From CAZKAP01 sp964550895 (GTDB taxonomy: Bacteria > Bacteroidota > Bacteroidia > Flavobacteriales > Flavobacteriaceae), in NCBI GenBank assembly GCA_964550895.1, contig CAZKAP010000001.1:74526-138525 (forward strand): a stretch of DNA of 64,000 nucleotides. The letters run 5' to 3'. Made by a program: the position numbers and the translations under genes. The notes under the pieces were generated by a model that saw nothing but the letters and a program-made list of their open reading frames with translations, was not told the origin of the DNA and made no database searches. This document shows, in pieces, positions 33,984 through 43,463 of this stretch (its first letter is position 1; every line of letters starts with the position of its first letter).

Positions 33984-35245
33984 GGGGAATTGCTTTTACG
34001 AACGATAAAGAGGCCCGAACTGATGTCATTGATGAGTATATCTCCCGAGGGCAGGTAAGGATAAATGCTCCATACTCCGTCGAAGGCCGCGTTATCGTGG
34101 CTCGGGAAGGTATCGAAAAAGCCGGTTTCCTCTATATTACCCGAGCCGATACCGCTCAGATCGATTTCCCTGAAACCCGCAGTGTAATTGGCCAGGTAAA
34201 AGGAATCGCCCAGCACGTACCCGTTGTGATCAATCGCGCCAGTAGGACCGGTGTACTCGAAGGCCAGTTGGGGATTGTCGAGATCGGTCAGGTCGAACAC
34301 CAGAGTTCGGGAATTCAAGCCCCAGTCGATCTCATCCAGTTCATCTCCCAGCAAGAAATAGGTCTGATCTTCCGTAAACCAGCCCTGATGGGTGTACTCC
34401 AAGAACTCATAATCCACGGAAGATATGAAGGCAGGAGCATCGAGTTCGGTCACGTCCACCAGTACTAACTCGTTCTCGTTAGACCCTATGAACAACGTCC
34501 GGTTGGTGTAGTCGGGATCCGGTCCTGAATACCGGATGACCTGGGCATCGTGGGTATAGCCCGACCCTCCGTAACCTCCGGCCGGCAAGGGATTCAACGG
34601 ATCCGATATATCGACGAAGTGCACTCCTCCTGCAAACGCATCACGGCGACTTGTGCCTACGGCATAGGCTATGGGCCGGTCGGGACTCACCACTACATTG
34701 TGGGCATTGCCAAATCCCGTGAAATGGGCATCTGCACTGAACTCCTGATTTACGGCATCCGACGCCAACAGCCGGCGAAGATCGAATATTTGCATGCCGT
34801 GTCCGGAAGCCTCACTGATTATTACCGCGTAATGCTCGTATACCTTGATGTCCCTCCACGGACTGGAAACGGTCGCCGTAGGCAATTTACCCGTGATTCT
34901 CGGGTTTTCCGGGTCGCTGAGTTCTACGAATACCGTTCCGTTATCCACCCCCACAAGTGCAAACTCCCTTCCGGAATCGGGATCGGCCCAGCCCCAGATA
35001 TCATTCGCCTCCCGGGCATCCAGTACCGTCAGGTCAACCCGCGCAACCAGATCGTAGCCGTTACAGGGATACATCCCGGCCAGACCATCTTCACAAGGGG
35101 TTATCGCCGTGTTCTCCTCCACGGGTGGATCCTTAGCATCACCCGTCACAGGGTCCGAGTCCACGGTTTCGGAGGTACAGGAAAGCAGGGCTAAAACCGG
35201 CAGCCATACCAATGCTACCCGTAATGGGAATCGGTTGAATCTCAT
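33980..35245 (-). CDS. Choice-of-anchor B family (LVIVD-like) lipoprotein
   Basis: A protein of 421 residues with lipobox LALLSC near residue 23. It contains repeats of the type VDISDPLNPLPAG, VELSDPENPRITG, VDVTELDAPAFIS and FDLTDLDNPQLAF, as in LVIVD-repeat proteins, and the segment DIWGWADPDSGREFALVG typical of the choice-of-anchor B family. These are surface or secreted beta-propellers of unknown role. The ATG at 35245 places a proper signal peptide first; an ATG at 35281 would add 12 residues. Its stop overlaps the start of the next lipoprotein gene by four bases. Confidence 0.82.
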   Translation of the reverse strand: MRFNRFPLRVALVWLPVLALLSCTSETVDSDPVTGDAKDPPVEENTAITPCEDGLAGMYPCNGYDLVARVDLTVLDAREANDIWGWADPDSGREFALVGVDNGTVFVELSDPENPRITGKLPTATVSSPWRDIKVYEHYAVIISEASGHGMQIFDLRRLLASDAVNQEFSADAHFTGFGNAHNVVVSPDRPIAYAVGTSRRDAFAGGVHFVDISDPLNPLPAGGYGGSGYTHDAQVIRYSGPDPDYTNRTLFIGSNENELVLVDVTELDAPAFISSVDYEFLEYTHQGWFTEDQTYFLLGDELDEIDWGLNSRTLVFDLTDLDNPQLAFEYTGPTGAIDHNGYVLGDSFYLANYTAGFREIDLSGIGSGNIEETGFFDTFPSHDNAAFDGVWSIYPYLPSGDILINDISSGLFIVRKSNSP

Positions 35246-35377
35246 AGCAATTTCGAAGAATCTCAAAGATAAGGTTTTCAACTATAGTGCCTTAGGCCTC
35301 CCCCAAATATTCGACTAAGCGCGGAGGGACGGAACCGGGGCATCTTCTGTTATCATAGGGTTGCCAAAAATTGGCCG

Positions 35378-35385
35378 TAATTTTG
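35378..35385 (+). promoter_or_regulatory. TAnnTTTG element immediately before thiL
   Basis: TAATTTTG matches the -7 consensus but ends only five bases before the thiL ATG at 35391, which would make a nearly leaderless transcript. TTG at 35361 is 14 bases upstream, short for a -33 box. Confidence 0.35.
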
Positions 35386-35390
35386 CATTT

Positions 35391-36452
35391 ATGCTGGAGG
35401 ATAAGAACCCATCGCGAACCCCCCTGGAAGAACTGGGGGAATTTGGATTAATCGAACGTCTCACCCGGGATGTTAAGCTCACCCACGCCTCAAGCGTCAA
35501 AGGGGTCGGTGACGATACTGCCGTGCTCATGCACCCGAACTCCCTGATCCTGCTAACCACGGATCTGCTCGTGGAAGGCATTCACTTCGATCTCAGTTAT
35601 GCCCCCCTGCATCACCTGGGGTACAAAGCCGTGGTGGTCAACCTCTCGGATGTGTATGCCATGAATGGAAAGGCGACGCAGATCACCGTTTCCATAGCGG
35701 TTTCAAATCGCTTTTCCCTGGAAGCCATCGATGCCCTGTATCAGGGAATCCTCAAGGCCTGTGAAGTCTACGGGGTGGACCTGGTGGGCGGTGATACGAC
35801 CTCATCACGAACCGGCCTGCTCATTAGTGTCAATGCCGTTGGTACCGGTCAGCCCGATCGCATCACATACAGGAACGGCGCCCGGGAAGGGGACCTGCTC
35901 GTTGTCAGTGGCGACCTGGGAGGGGCCTATCTGGGATACCAGGTGCTCCGAAGGGAAAAAGAGGTATTCCTGGCCAACCCCCAGCACCAGCCGGATCTGG
36001 ACCGATATACCTATCTGGTGGAGCGGCAGCTCAAGCCCGAGGCAAGGCGCGATATCACCGAATTGCTCGAGAAACTGGAAGTGCTGCCCACGGCCATGAT
36101 CGATGTCAGCGATGGACTTTCCTCGGAAATACTACACCTCAGTACCTGCAGCGATCTGGGATGCCAGATTTACGAAGAGAAAATACCCATGGATCCCGCG
36201 GTGATTACGACAGCCGAAGAATTTGGACTGCATCCCGCAACCTGCGCACTGAATGGAGGAGAAGACTATGAATTGCTTTTTACACTGGACCCCGGAGAAT
36301 ATTCGAAAATTAAAGGAAATCCCAACCTGAGTGTTATCGGGCACATGACCGGAAGGGAGCAGGGTGTCCACATGGTTACCAAAACTGGGGAACAGGTGCC
36401 ATTGCAAGCCCAGGGATGGAATGCCCTCCGAAATGATTCTGACGATCGATAG
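35391..36452 (+). CDS. thiL: Thiamine-monophosphate kinase
   Basis: A 353-residue ThiL forming thiamine diphosphate from the monophosphate and ATP. GVGDDTAVL, LTTDLLVEGIHFDL, VVVNLSDVYAMNGKATQ, GLLISVNAVGT and GGEDYELLFTL are the ATP/Mg-binding and substrate motifs of the PurM-like family. ATG 35391 is chosen; a TTG at 35361 would add ten residues not seen in the family. It is the only thiamine gene in the window. Confidence 0.94.
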   Translation: MLEDKNPSRTPLEELGEFGLIERLTRDVKLTHASSVKGVGDDTAVLMHPNSLILLTTDLLVEGIHFDLSYAPLHHLGYKAVVVNLSDVYAMNGKATQITVSIAVSNRFSLEAIDALYQGILKACEVYGVDLVGGDTTSSRTGLLISVNAVGTGQPDRITYRNGAREGDLLVVSGDLGGAYLGYQVLRREKEVFLANPQHQPDLDRYTYLVERQLKPEARRDITELLEKLEVLPTAMIDVSDGLSSEILHLSTCSDLGCQIYEEKIPMDPAVITTAEEFGLHPATCALNGGEDYELLFTLDPGEYSKIKGNPNLSVIGHMTGREQGVHMVTKTGEQVPLQAQGWNALRNDSDDR

Positions 36453-36464
36453 CTGGAACCGGGA

Positions 36465-36728
36465 TCAGCGGTTCAGGCCGGTCAGGGAATGTCTCCTTTT
36501 TCGCCTTCGGCTGTAAATCTCCCGCAGCTGCTCATTGATACGCTGCTTTTCGATGGTGAGTTCGCTGATTTCGCCCTCGGCATCCGTAGTCAGCTGGCGG
36601 TTGCAGTACACGCATCCGTACTCGCGAACGTGACCCGTTATTTCCCGGGATACCCTATATTGATGCCCGAATATTGCACAAAGCAGGGACAGCAGGGGTT
36701 TACCTTCGGATGGAGGTCTTTTTCTCAT
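36465..36728 (-). CDS. Small putative zinc-ribbon protein
   Basis: An 87-residue protein, starting at ATG 36728 (an ATG at 36779 would add 17 residues). It has LLCAIFGHQY and, 20 residues on, GCVYCNRQLTTD, giving a C-x4-H ... C-x2-C set able to bind one zinc. A basic helical tail ends in YSRRRKRRHS. Short proteins of this pattern are common in Flavobacteriia and have no known role. It is convergent with thiL (12-base gap) and divergent from brnQ. Confidence 0.65.
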   Translation of the reverse strand: MRKRPPSEGKPLLSLLCAIFGHQYRVSREITGHVREYGCVYCNRQLTTDAEGEISELTIEKQRINEQLREIYSRRRKRRHSLTGLNR

Positions 36729-36788
36729 AGCGAGCTCAAAGCTTTTTTTGAAGGTAGCAAATGCATACAGACCGCACAAAAATTTTGT

Positions 36789-38066
36789 ATGAGTGATTCG
36801 ATTAAGTCGATCATCGTCACCTCGGGGGCCATGTTCGCGCTCATATTCGGAGCCGGTAACCTGATTCTTCCTCCCCAGCTCGGGGCCCAGTTCTCGACAG
36901 ACTGGTTACTGACTTCCCTCGGATTTACCATCACCGCCATCGTCTTTCCCGTACTGGGCTTCATTGCCCATGCGCGCAATCAGGGAGGTGTCCACGGGCT
37001 TGCCCTACCAATGGGCAGGATTTTTTCCTGGATGTTCCCACTTCTTATCTACCTGATCGCCGTAGCCCTCCCCGGCCCCAGAACGGCATCGGTCACCTAC
37101 GAGGTAGGCGTAAAGCCCCTATACGAAATGGATGCCGGAATTTTCAGTTTCTTCTACTTCGCCGGAGTACTGCTGATCGGTTGGTTTAGAAGCAGCCTGT
37201 TACAGTTTATGGGTAAGTTCCTGAATCCTCTGCTCGTACTCACCATACTGACCCTGATCGGGGCTTCCTTTTTCCTTCCCGGTTCGGAGGGACCGGCCAG
37301 CCCTGCGCCCGCCCTGGTCCACGGCATGGTCGAAGGCTATCAGACCTACGACGCCCTGGCATCCATGGTCATCGGAGGTGTCATCCTGGTGTCCCTCAGA
37401 GTGGGTCGCCCCGATATGTCCAGGGCGGCGGTACAGAGGGTTGTTTCGATTAGCGGAATCCTCGCCGGCACCATGCTGATGCTCGTGTACTGGGGTCTGA
37501 TTTACGGGGGAACGCGAGTCGCGGGTATGGGGGAGGGCCTGAGTCGTACCGAACTGCTCCGCCTGCTGAGCGCCGAGGCCCTGGGCCCCGAATCGGTTTA
37601 TCTGCTGAGTGCACTGGTCAGCCTGGCCTGTTTTTCCACGGCCTGCGGAGTGTCCATAGGAGCCGCGGATTTTATGGCGGAACTCGTAGGCAAGCGACCC
37701 AGGAAAACCTACCGGATCTCCCTCGCTGCCATCGCTCTTCTGGGATGGCTTATCGGAAGCCGGGAGGCAGATACCATAGTTTCCTTGGGATATCCGGTAC
37801 TGCTGCTCATTTACCCGGCCACCGTCGTGCTGATCGTCCTGACCCTGCTTCCCACAGGAGTTCTGAGCACCTTCTGGTTCCGGCTGACCCTCTGGATTTG
37901 CTTGGTTTTCAGCATACCCGATGTACTGTTGTATCTGGAACCGGCACTCGCAGAGCATACCCGGATCGGAGCCCTCCCCGGTGCGGGAATCCAAATGGGA
38001 TGGGTGCTCCCATCCCTCGCGGTTCTGGGGATCGGACTCATCATACGGAGCCTGCGCAGGCCGTAG
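36789..38066 (+). CDS. brnQ: Branched-chain amino acid transporter, BrnQ/LIVCS family
   Basis: A 425-residue inner-membrane protein with about 12 hydrophobic segments. SGAMFALIFGAGNLILPPQLG near the start (in parts) is the BrnQ signature, and GVLLIGWFRSSLLQFMGKFLNPLL and SLACFSTACGVSIGAADFM fit later helices. The family imports leucine, isoleucine and valine with Na+ or H+. The ATG at 36789 is used; the frame is open further upstream, but that part lies over the divergent zinc-ribbon gene and is not conserved. Confidence 0.88.
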   Translation: MSDSIKSIIVTSGAMFALIFGAGNLILPPQLGAQFSTDWLLTSLGFTITAIVFPVLGFIAHARNQGGVHGLALPMGRIFSWMFPLLIYLIAVALPGPRTASVTYEVGVKPLYEMDAGIFSFFYFAGVLLIGWFRSSLLQFMGKFLNPLLVLTILTLIGASFFLPGSEGPASPAPALVHGMVEGYQTYDALASMVIGGVILVSLRVGRPDMSRAAVQRVVSISGILAGTMLMLVYWGLIYGGTRVAGMGEGLSRTELLRLLSAEALGPESVYLLSALVSLACFSTACGVSIGAADFMAELVGKRPRKTYRISLAAIALLGWLIGSREADTIVSLGYPVLLLIYPATVVLIVLTLLPTGVLSTFWFRLTLWICLVFSIPDVLLYLEPALAEHTRIGALPGAGIQMGWVLPSLAVLGIGLIIRSLRRP

Positions 38067-38087
38067 AGACCCAGGCCCGATGGGGCC

Positions 38088-39383
38088 TTATCGGGCATTC
38101 ATCAACTCCTCGATCTCCCCGGCCTCGATGGGAATACCGCCCATCAGGTTCAGGGGATCTCCCGTTTCCTGTATCACCACGTCGTCTTCGAGCCGGATTC
38201 CGATGCCCTCGTCCTGAACGTAGATGGCGGGCTCGACCGTAAAGACCATATTCGGCTTCATAGGTGTCTTCAAGGCACCGTAGTCGTGGGTATTCAGGCC
38301 CAAATGGTGGCTGGTCCCATGCATGAAATACTTCTTATAGGCAGGCCATTGGGGGTCTTCGTTCTGGACGTCCGCCCTATCGAGCAAGCCCAGACCGATC
38401 AGTTCAGAAGTCATGAGCTTACCGACCTCCTTATGGTATTCCTCCCATAGTGTCCCGGGTCGGAGCATGGCCGTAGCCTCGTTCTTCACGCGGAGTACGG
38501 ATTGATATACTTCGAGCTGACGGGGACTGAATCGACCATTAACCGGTATAGTACGCGACATGTCGCTGCTATAATTGGCATAGGCCGCTCCTACATCCAT
38601 GAGCATGAGATGCCCGTCCAGGCACTGGGAGCTGTTCTCGGTATAGTGCAACACTATGGCATTCGGCCCGGAGGCGATAATCGGTTCGTAGGCAAATCCC
38701 TCTGACCTGCGGCACATAAACTCGTGGATGTACTCCGCCTCCACTTCGTACTCCCAAACCCCGGGCCTCACGAAGCCGAGCACGCGTCGGAACCCGGCCT
38801 CCGTTATGGAGCAGGCATGCCGTATGGCTTCAATTTCCTCCGGCTCCTTTACCCCCCGGACCTCCTGCAATATGGGCTGACTACGCTGAACCGGATGCGC
38901 AGGATATTTCTGTCGGAACCACTGGATGAATCGGGCCTCACGGGTCTGGGTCTCTACGGCCTGACGGTAGTGCTCATTCGTGTTCAGATACACAACCCTG
39001 GCCTCGGTCATCAGGTCGAACAACACCTGCTCGAAGCGATCGAGCCAGTACACCGTCCGGATTCCCGATCTTTCTGTAGCCTCTTCCTGGCTGAGTTTTG
39101 CTCCCTCCCAGATGGCAATATGCTCATCGGTTTTCTTGAGGAACAGGATTTCCCTGTGGTCTTCCCGGACCGCATCCGGAAACAACAGGAGTATACTTTC
39201 CTCCTGATCGATACCGGACAGATAATACAAATCCCTGTCCTGCTGAAAGGGCAGGGTACTGTCTGCACCTATGGGATAAATATCATTTGAATTGAAAATG
39301 GCGATCGCCCCTTCGACGAGTCGCTGACAGAACTTGGCCCTGTTCCTTGTAAACAGGGATGAATCCAACGGCGTGTATCTCAT
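38088..39383 (-). CDS. pepP: Xaa-Pro aminopeptidase (aminopeptidase P, M24B)
   Basis: A 431-residue metallopeptidase releasing N-terminal residues before proline. The N-terminal aminopeptidase P domain (PLDSSLFTRNRAKFCQRL, YYLSGIDQEESILLLFPD) is followed by the pita-bread domain with the dinuclear metal ligands: Asp in LLMDVGAAYANYSSDMSRT, His in MHGTSHHLGLNTHD, Glu in VFTVEPAIYV and Glu in GIRLEDDVV. All look intact. No signal peptide, so cytoplasmic. Confidence 0.93.
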   Translation of the reverse strand: MRYTPLDSSLFTRNRAKFCQRLVEGAIAIFNSNDIYPIGADSTLPFQQDRDLYYLSGIDQEESILLLFPDAVREDHREILFLKKTDEHIAIWEGAKLSQEEATERSGIRTVYWLDRFEQVLFDLMTEARVVYLNTNEHYRQAVETQTREARFIQWFRQKYPAHPVQRSQPILQEVRGVKEPEEIEAIRHACSITEAGFRRVLGFVRPGVWEYEVEAEYIHEFMCRRSEGFAYEPIIASGPNAIVLHYTENSSQCLDGHLMLMDVGAAYANYSSDMSRTIPVNGRFSPRQLEVYQSVLRVKNEATAMLRPGTLWEEYHKEVGKLMTSELIGLGLLDRADVQNEDPQWPAYKKYFMHGTSHHLGLNTHDYGALKTPMKPNMVFTVEPAIYVQDEGIGIRLEDDVVIQETGDPLNLMGGIPIEAGEIEELMNAR

Positions 39384-39431
39384 GGTTTAGTTTAAATAAA
39401 AGCGCGAATCAGGAAGCCGGACCATTCGGCG

Positions 39432-39734
39432 CTACTTACTGACCAATGCACCCTTGACCAGTCCGAAGACCGTCATCAGGATGGCCCCGCCAATTACACC
39501 CCCGGCCCCGCGGTTCAGCAATTCGCCGGCATCGTAAGGCCCAACATAGGTCCCCAGGGTGCCGAAGTCGAGGCCAATCCTGTCCATCAGACTCACCTGA
39601 AAGGCGGCGAAAGCCCCGATGATGCCGATGAGGGAATTCCCGAGGAATCCCAGGGAAATCCTTTTGGCCATTCCCCCGATAAGGTTACCCCCGATGATGC
39701 CTGCGATCAGTTGAACAATGAGTGGGATATTCAT
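39432..39734 (-). CDS. Small Gly-rich membrane protein of unknown function
   Basis: A 100-residue protein with three or more hydrophobic segments rich in glycine (IAGIIGGNLIGG, LGFLGNSLIGIIGAFAAF, GAGGVIGGAILMTVFGLV). The Gly pattern resembles the transglycosylase-associated/GlsB-type small membrane proteins, but I am not certain it belongs there. It lies 48 bases upstream of the aminopeptidase gene on the same strand. Confidence 0.65.
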   Translation of the reverse strand: MNIPLIVQLIAGIIGGNLIGGMAKRISLGFLGNSLIGIIGAFAAFQVSLMDRIGLDFGTLGTYVGPYDAGELLNRGAGGVIGGAILMTVFGLVKGALVSK

Positions 39735-39926
39735 GGCTCGGAAATTTTAGGTTACATCTTCCTGCAAGCGAATTAACCTCTTTTCTGAGGAAGTACAAAG
39801 GGTGTCCGGCGGATTTTTGGCCCGGTGTTACCGAAACCATGAACCCGGCCAAGGCCTGGGTTGCCCGACACTCCAATTTTGACTGAATCCCGTGATTTCA
39901 TATCTTCCGAGGCATTAACCACGATT

Positions 39927-42552
39927 ATGAAAACGCACCTCCCCTTCCTCGCTCTTTTAGCCTTGCTGATAGGCCTTACCGACCTGAATGCCCAGGGTGA
40001 AGCCCCCGCCCCCACCAATGCAGCGGAGCTCATGGAAAGCACCCGGCAGCTCGAGGCCATGCGTGCCGGTTCCTTTGTGCGGCAAACTAAGATGGAGTCC
40101 CTGGGCCCGAGTATCATGAGCGGCCGGGTGGTCGACCTCGATGTCAATCCGGATAATCCGGAAGAGTTTTACGTAGCCTACGCAACGGCCGGTGTCTGGT
40201 ACACGGATAACAACGGCACCACCTTCGAACCTGTCATGGACAATGCTCCGACCCAGAATGTGGGGGATATAGCCGTCCACTGGCCCAGCGGCCTGATATG
40301 GGTAGGTACCGGAGAAAATAATGCATCCCGCTCCTCCTATGCCGGAGTGGGTATGCTGAAGTCCTCGGATCGCGGGCGGTCCTGGACACATGCCGGGCTG
40401 AGCGACTCCCATCACATCGGACGGATTCGCATCAATCCCGAGAATCCCGATGAAGTAACGGTGGCCGTGGCCGGGCACCTCTATACTCAGAACGCGGAGC
40501 GGGGCATATACCGAACCGAAGACGGCGGACAAACCTGGCAGCGGACCCTGTACATCGACGCGGGTACCGGGGCTATCGATCTGGATGTGGTACCGGGCAA
40601 CTACGACATTCAGTACGCCGCCACCTGGGAAAAAGACAGGAAAGCCTGGAATTTTAAGGGCAGCGGACCCGGGTCGGCCATTTACAAGTCTAAGGACGGG
40701 GGTAAGACCTGGAACCTGCTCAGTACTCAGGCCAGCGGGTTCCCCGTCGGTGACGGCGTGGGTCGCATAGGATTGGCTGTATTCGACCGCAACACCGTTT
40801 ATGCGGTATTGGATAATCAGGCCCGCAGGCCGGCAGAGGAAGAGAGCCGCCGATCCAAGGAACTCCAACCGGAAGACTTTGAGGACATGAGCAAGAAGGA
40901 TTTTCTGAAGATTAGAGAAAAGGACCTTTCCCGCTTCCTGAAATCGAATCGATTCCCGAAAGCATACGACGCCGAAACGGTGGTCGCCCTGGTAGAGTCG
41001 GACAGCCTCCGCCCCTCAGATCTGAAAAAGTATCTGGCAGACGCCAATGCAGACCTCTTCGATACGCCAGTAATCGGGGCTGAGGTGTACATTAGTAGAA
41101 ACGGAGGGAAGAATTGGGAGAAGACACACGAGGACTACATCGAGGACTTCTTTTATAGCTACGGATACTACTTCGGTCAGATTCGGGTGAATCCCGCAAA
41201 TAAGGAGGAAATCTATATCCTGGGAGTTCCACTACTGAAGTCCCTTGACGGGGGTCAGACCTTTTCCTCCATAGACCGGGAAAACGTGCACGCGGATCAT
41301 CATGCACTCTGGATCAACCCCCGTGATGGCAGGCACCTGATAAATGGAAACGACGGAGGCGTAAATATCAGCTATGACCAGGGAGACTCATGGATCAAGA
41401 ACAACAGCCCTAAAGTGGGTCAGTTCTACAGCGTGACCCTGGATAACGACAAGCCCTATAACATTTATGGTGGGCTACAGGACAACGGCGTCTGGAGGGG
41501 AGCCCACAATGCCCCGGAAAACAAGGCCTGGAAACAGCGGGGTGAGTATCCATGGAAGTCACTGATGGGAGGGGACGGTATGCAGGTTCAAGTGGACAAC
41601 CGAACTTCGTCCCGGGTATACACGGGCTATCAGTTCGGCAACTACTTTCGCCTTGAGCTGAATTCCGGTAAGCGCACCTATATTAAACCCACGCATCGTC
41701 TGGGCGAATCCCCGCTGCGCTTCAACTGGGAGACCCCGATACTGCTTTCTTCTCACAATCAGGATGTGCTCTATTTAGGAAGTCATCGCCTGCACCGCTC
41801 ATTCGACCGGGGAGATACCTGGGAGGCCATTTCGGGCGACCTCACAGCGGGAGGCAAAGCCGGGAACGTTCCCTTCGGCACCCTGACCGCCATAACGGAA
41901 TCCCCGTTTAGTTTCGGACTGCTCTATGCGGGTAGTGATGACGGACAACTCCATATGAGTCCTAACGGAGGAACGGACTGGAAGCTGGTCTCCAAATGCT
42001 TTCCCAAAGGCTACTGGATCAGCTCGGTGGTGGCATCGGCGCATCGGAAATCCCGTGTATACGCCTCCGTCAACGGTTACAGGAACGACGACTTCGATCC
42101 GTACATCTACCGCAGCGAGGACTACGGCAAAACCTGGGATAACATCTGGGGCAACCTGCCGGCTTCACCCGTTAACGCTGTTGTAGAGGATCCCGTAAAT
42201 GAAAATATACTCTATGCCGGAACGGATCAGGGCCTCTACGTAAGTTTCGATCAGGGCGGCCAATGGAACCTGATGAGCAATGGCATGCCCGCGGTGCCCG
42301 TGCACGATATAGCCATTCAGGCCCGGGATAAGGACCTGGTAGCCGCTACCCACGGTAGGAGTATGTACCGGGCCGACATTGAACACCTGCAACAAGTCGA
42401 CTCCACTCTGCTGAGCCAGGAATTGCATCTGTTCGACATCAACAGCGTCCGTTACCGCTCGTCCTGGGGCAACCGGGGTAATGCCTGGAGGTCCTCCGAT
42501 CCACCTTCAGTAGATATCCACTTCTACACCCTGCAGGCCGGCTCCTATGACC
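39927..42552 (+). CDS. VPS10/sortilin-like BNR-repeat protein, N-terminal part (interrupted by scaffold gap)
   Basis: The first 875 codons of a secreted protein paralogous to the one at 5191-8337. The ATG at 39927 starts a signal peptide (MKTHLPFLALLALLIGL, cleavage near NAQG). Asp-box-like repeats include SSDRGRSW, TEDGGQTW, SKDGGKTW, SLDGGQTF and SEDYGKTW. A charged helical insertion of about 90 residues (around 310-400) interrupts the propeller after DNQARRPAEEESRR and is absent from the paralogue. The frame runs into 10 N at 42553; the C-terminal part continues in another frame after the gap, so the gap length is not exact. Confidence 0.83.
42533..42552 (+). repeat. 20-bp exact repeat, copy 1, at scaffold gap edge
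   Basis: The 20 bases before the gap, encoding QAGSYD, recur exactly at 42720-42739 in the same codon phase. See the finding on the gap. Confidence 0.85.
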
Positions 42553-42562
42553 NNNNNNNNNN
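42553..42562. other. Assembly gap (10 N)
   Basis: A run of ten N inside the second VPS10-like gene. The reading frame changes across it (the phase before and after differ), so ten is probably a placeholder length. Confidence 0.98.
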
Positions 42563-42564
42563 AC

Positions 42565-42981
42565 AAGAAACTGAACCTGCCTTTTGAGAACAAGCTCCAC
42601 GCTCTGCCCCGAAACATCCGGGAGCGGATGTGCAAGGGGGTGGAGGAGTTCGTCTATGAGCTGCTAACCGGGGTTTTCAATGCCGGCGACACGGCGGACA
42701 TTGCCATGGACGCGATTGCGCAGGCCGGCTCCTATGACCTCAGCGTGACGGCAGAAGACGGCTTCGAGGTGTACAGTGAGACCATCGAGGCGCAGGCAGG
42801 CATGCAGATGTACGAATACCAGCTCCTGTGCGACGAAAAAGGGATTGACCGCTTCAAGAGGAAAATGGACATGGATATTAAACAGGGGCAGGATGGGCTG
42901 TACCACCTGCCCAGAGGTAACTACATCGTAAAGCTTTCGGGTTCGGGCAACAAGGAGGAAGCCGAGCTGAGAATCGAATAG
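42565..42981 (+). CDS. VPS10/sortilin-like protein, C-terminal fragment after the gap
   Basis: 138 codons ending at TAG 42979-42981, with no start of their own. From 42721 on, QAGSYDLSVTAEDGFEVYSE, QAGMQMYEYQL and YHLPRGNYIVKLSG form the terminal beta domain expected for this protein. The first 50 codons (about 42565-42717) do not resemble the family's C-terminus and may be foreign to the gene. The following DUF2721 gene starts two bases later. Confidence 0.6.
   Translation, partial: KKLNLPFENKLHALPRNIRERMCKGVEEFVYELLTGVFNAGDTADIAMDAIAQAGSYDLSVTAEDGFEVYSETIEAQAGMQMYEYQLLCDEKGIDRFKRKMDMDIKQGQDGLYHLPRGNYIVKLSGSGNKEEAELRIE
42720..42739 (+). repeat. 20-bp exact repeat, copy 2
   Basis: Identical to 42533-42552 and coding for the same residues. 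Confidence 0.85.
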
Positions 42982-42983
42982 AC

Positions 42984-43409
42984 ATGGAGCTGACCCTCAG
43001 CATACCTGCACTGCTTTTTCCGGCCATTTCCCTGTCCCAGCTTGCCTATAATGCCCGATATTTGGCCATTGCGGCGCTGATCCGGCAGCTGCACGGGGAA
43101 TACCTGCGGACCTCTGCCAGGCCCCTCAAGATACAGATCGACTTGCTGAATAAACGCATGTCGATTATTAAAAATATGCAGGCGATGTCCATACTGAGTT
43201 TCTTTCTGTCGGCGGTAACCATGTTCCTGATTTTCATAGAACTGCATGTATGGGCGCACCTGGTCTTCGGAGGGAGCTTATTGCTGCTGATCATTTCCCT
43301 ATTGCTGTCCCTCTGGGAAGTGCAATTGTCCACCCGGGCCTTGGGTGTTCAACTCGATCGCATGAATCCGGACAGAGAACCCGATCAGAGCGGATCTTCT
43401 CCGCTGTAA
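42984..43409 (+). CDS. DUF2721 family membrane protein
   Basis: A 141-residue protein with one N-terminal and two central membrane segments (about 5-22, 68-88 and 92-112). LSIPALLFPAISLSQLAYNARYLAI at the start (in parts), the amphipathic helix with KIQIDLLNKRMSIIKNMQ and the two adjoining helices match DUF2721. Function unknown. Two bases separate it from the VPS10-like gene, so it is probably its last operon partner. Confidence 0.8.
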   Translation: MELTLSIPALLFPAISLSQLAYNARYLAIAALIRQLHGEYLRTSARPLKIQIDLLNKRMSIIKNMQAMSILSFFLSAVTMFLIFIELHVWAHLVFGGSLLLLIISLLLSLWEVQLSTRALGVQLDRMNPDREPDQSGSSPL

Positions 43410-43463
43410 ATGAGGGGCTTGTATCGACGTCAGCAGGTCACTGTTTTTCTGAGCTTAAACAAG

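Noticed and set aside
36489..36788. N-terminal extension of brnQ
   Set aside because: About 100 extra residues without membrane character, overlapping the divergent zinc-ribbon gene; BrnQ proteins start near MSDSIKSIIVTSG.
38075..38096. Hairpin GCCCGAT / ATCGGGC between brnQ and pepP as terminator
   Set aside because: Its second arm includes the pepP stop and last codon, and no T-run follows; probably incidental.
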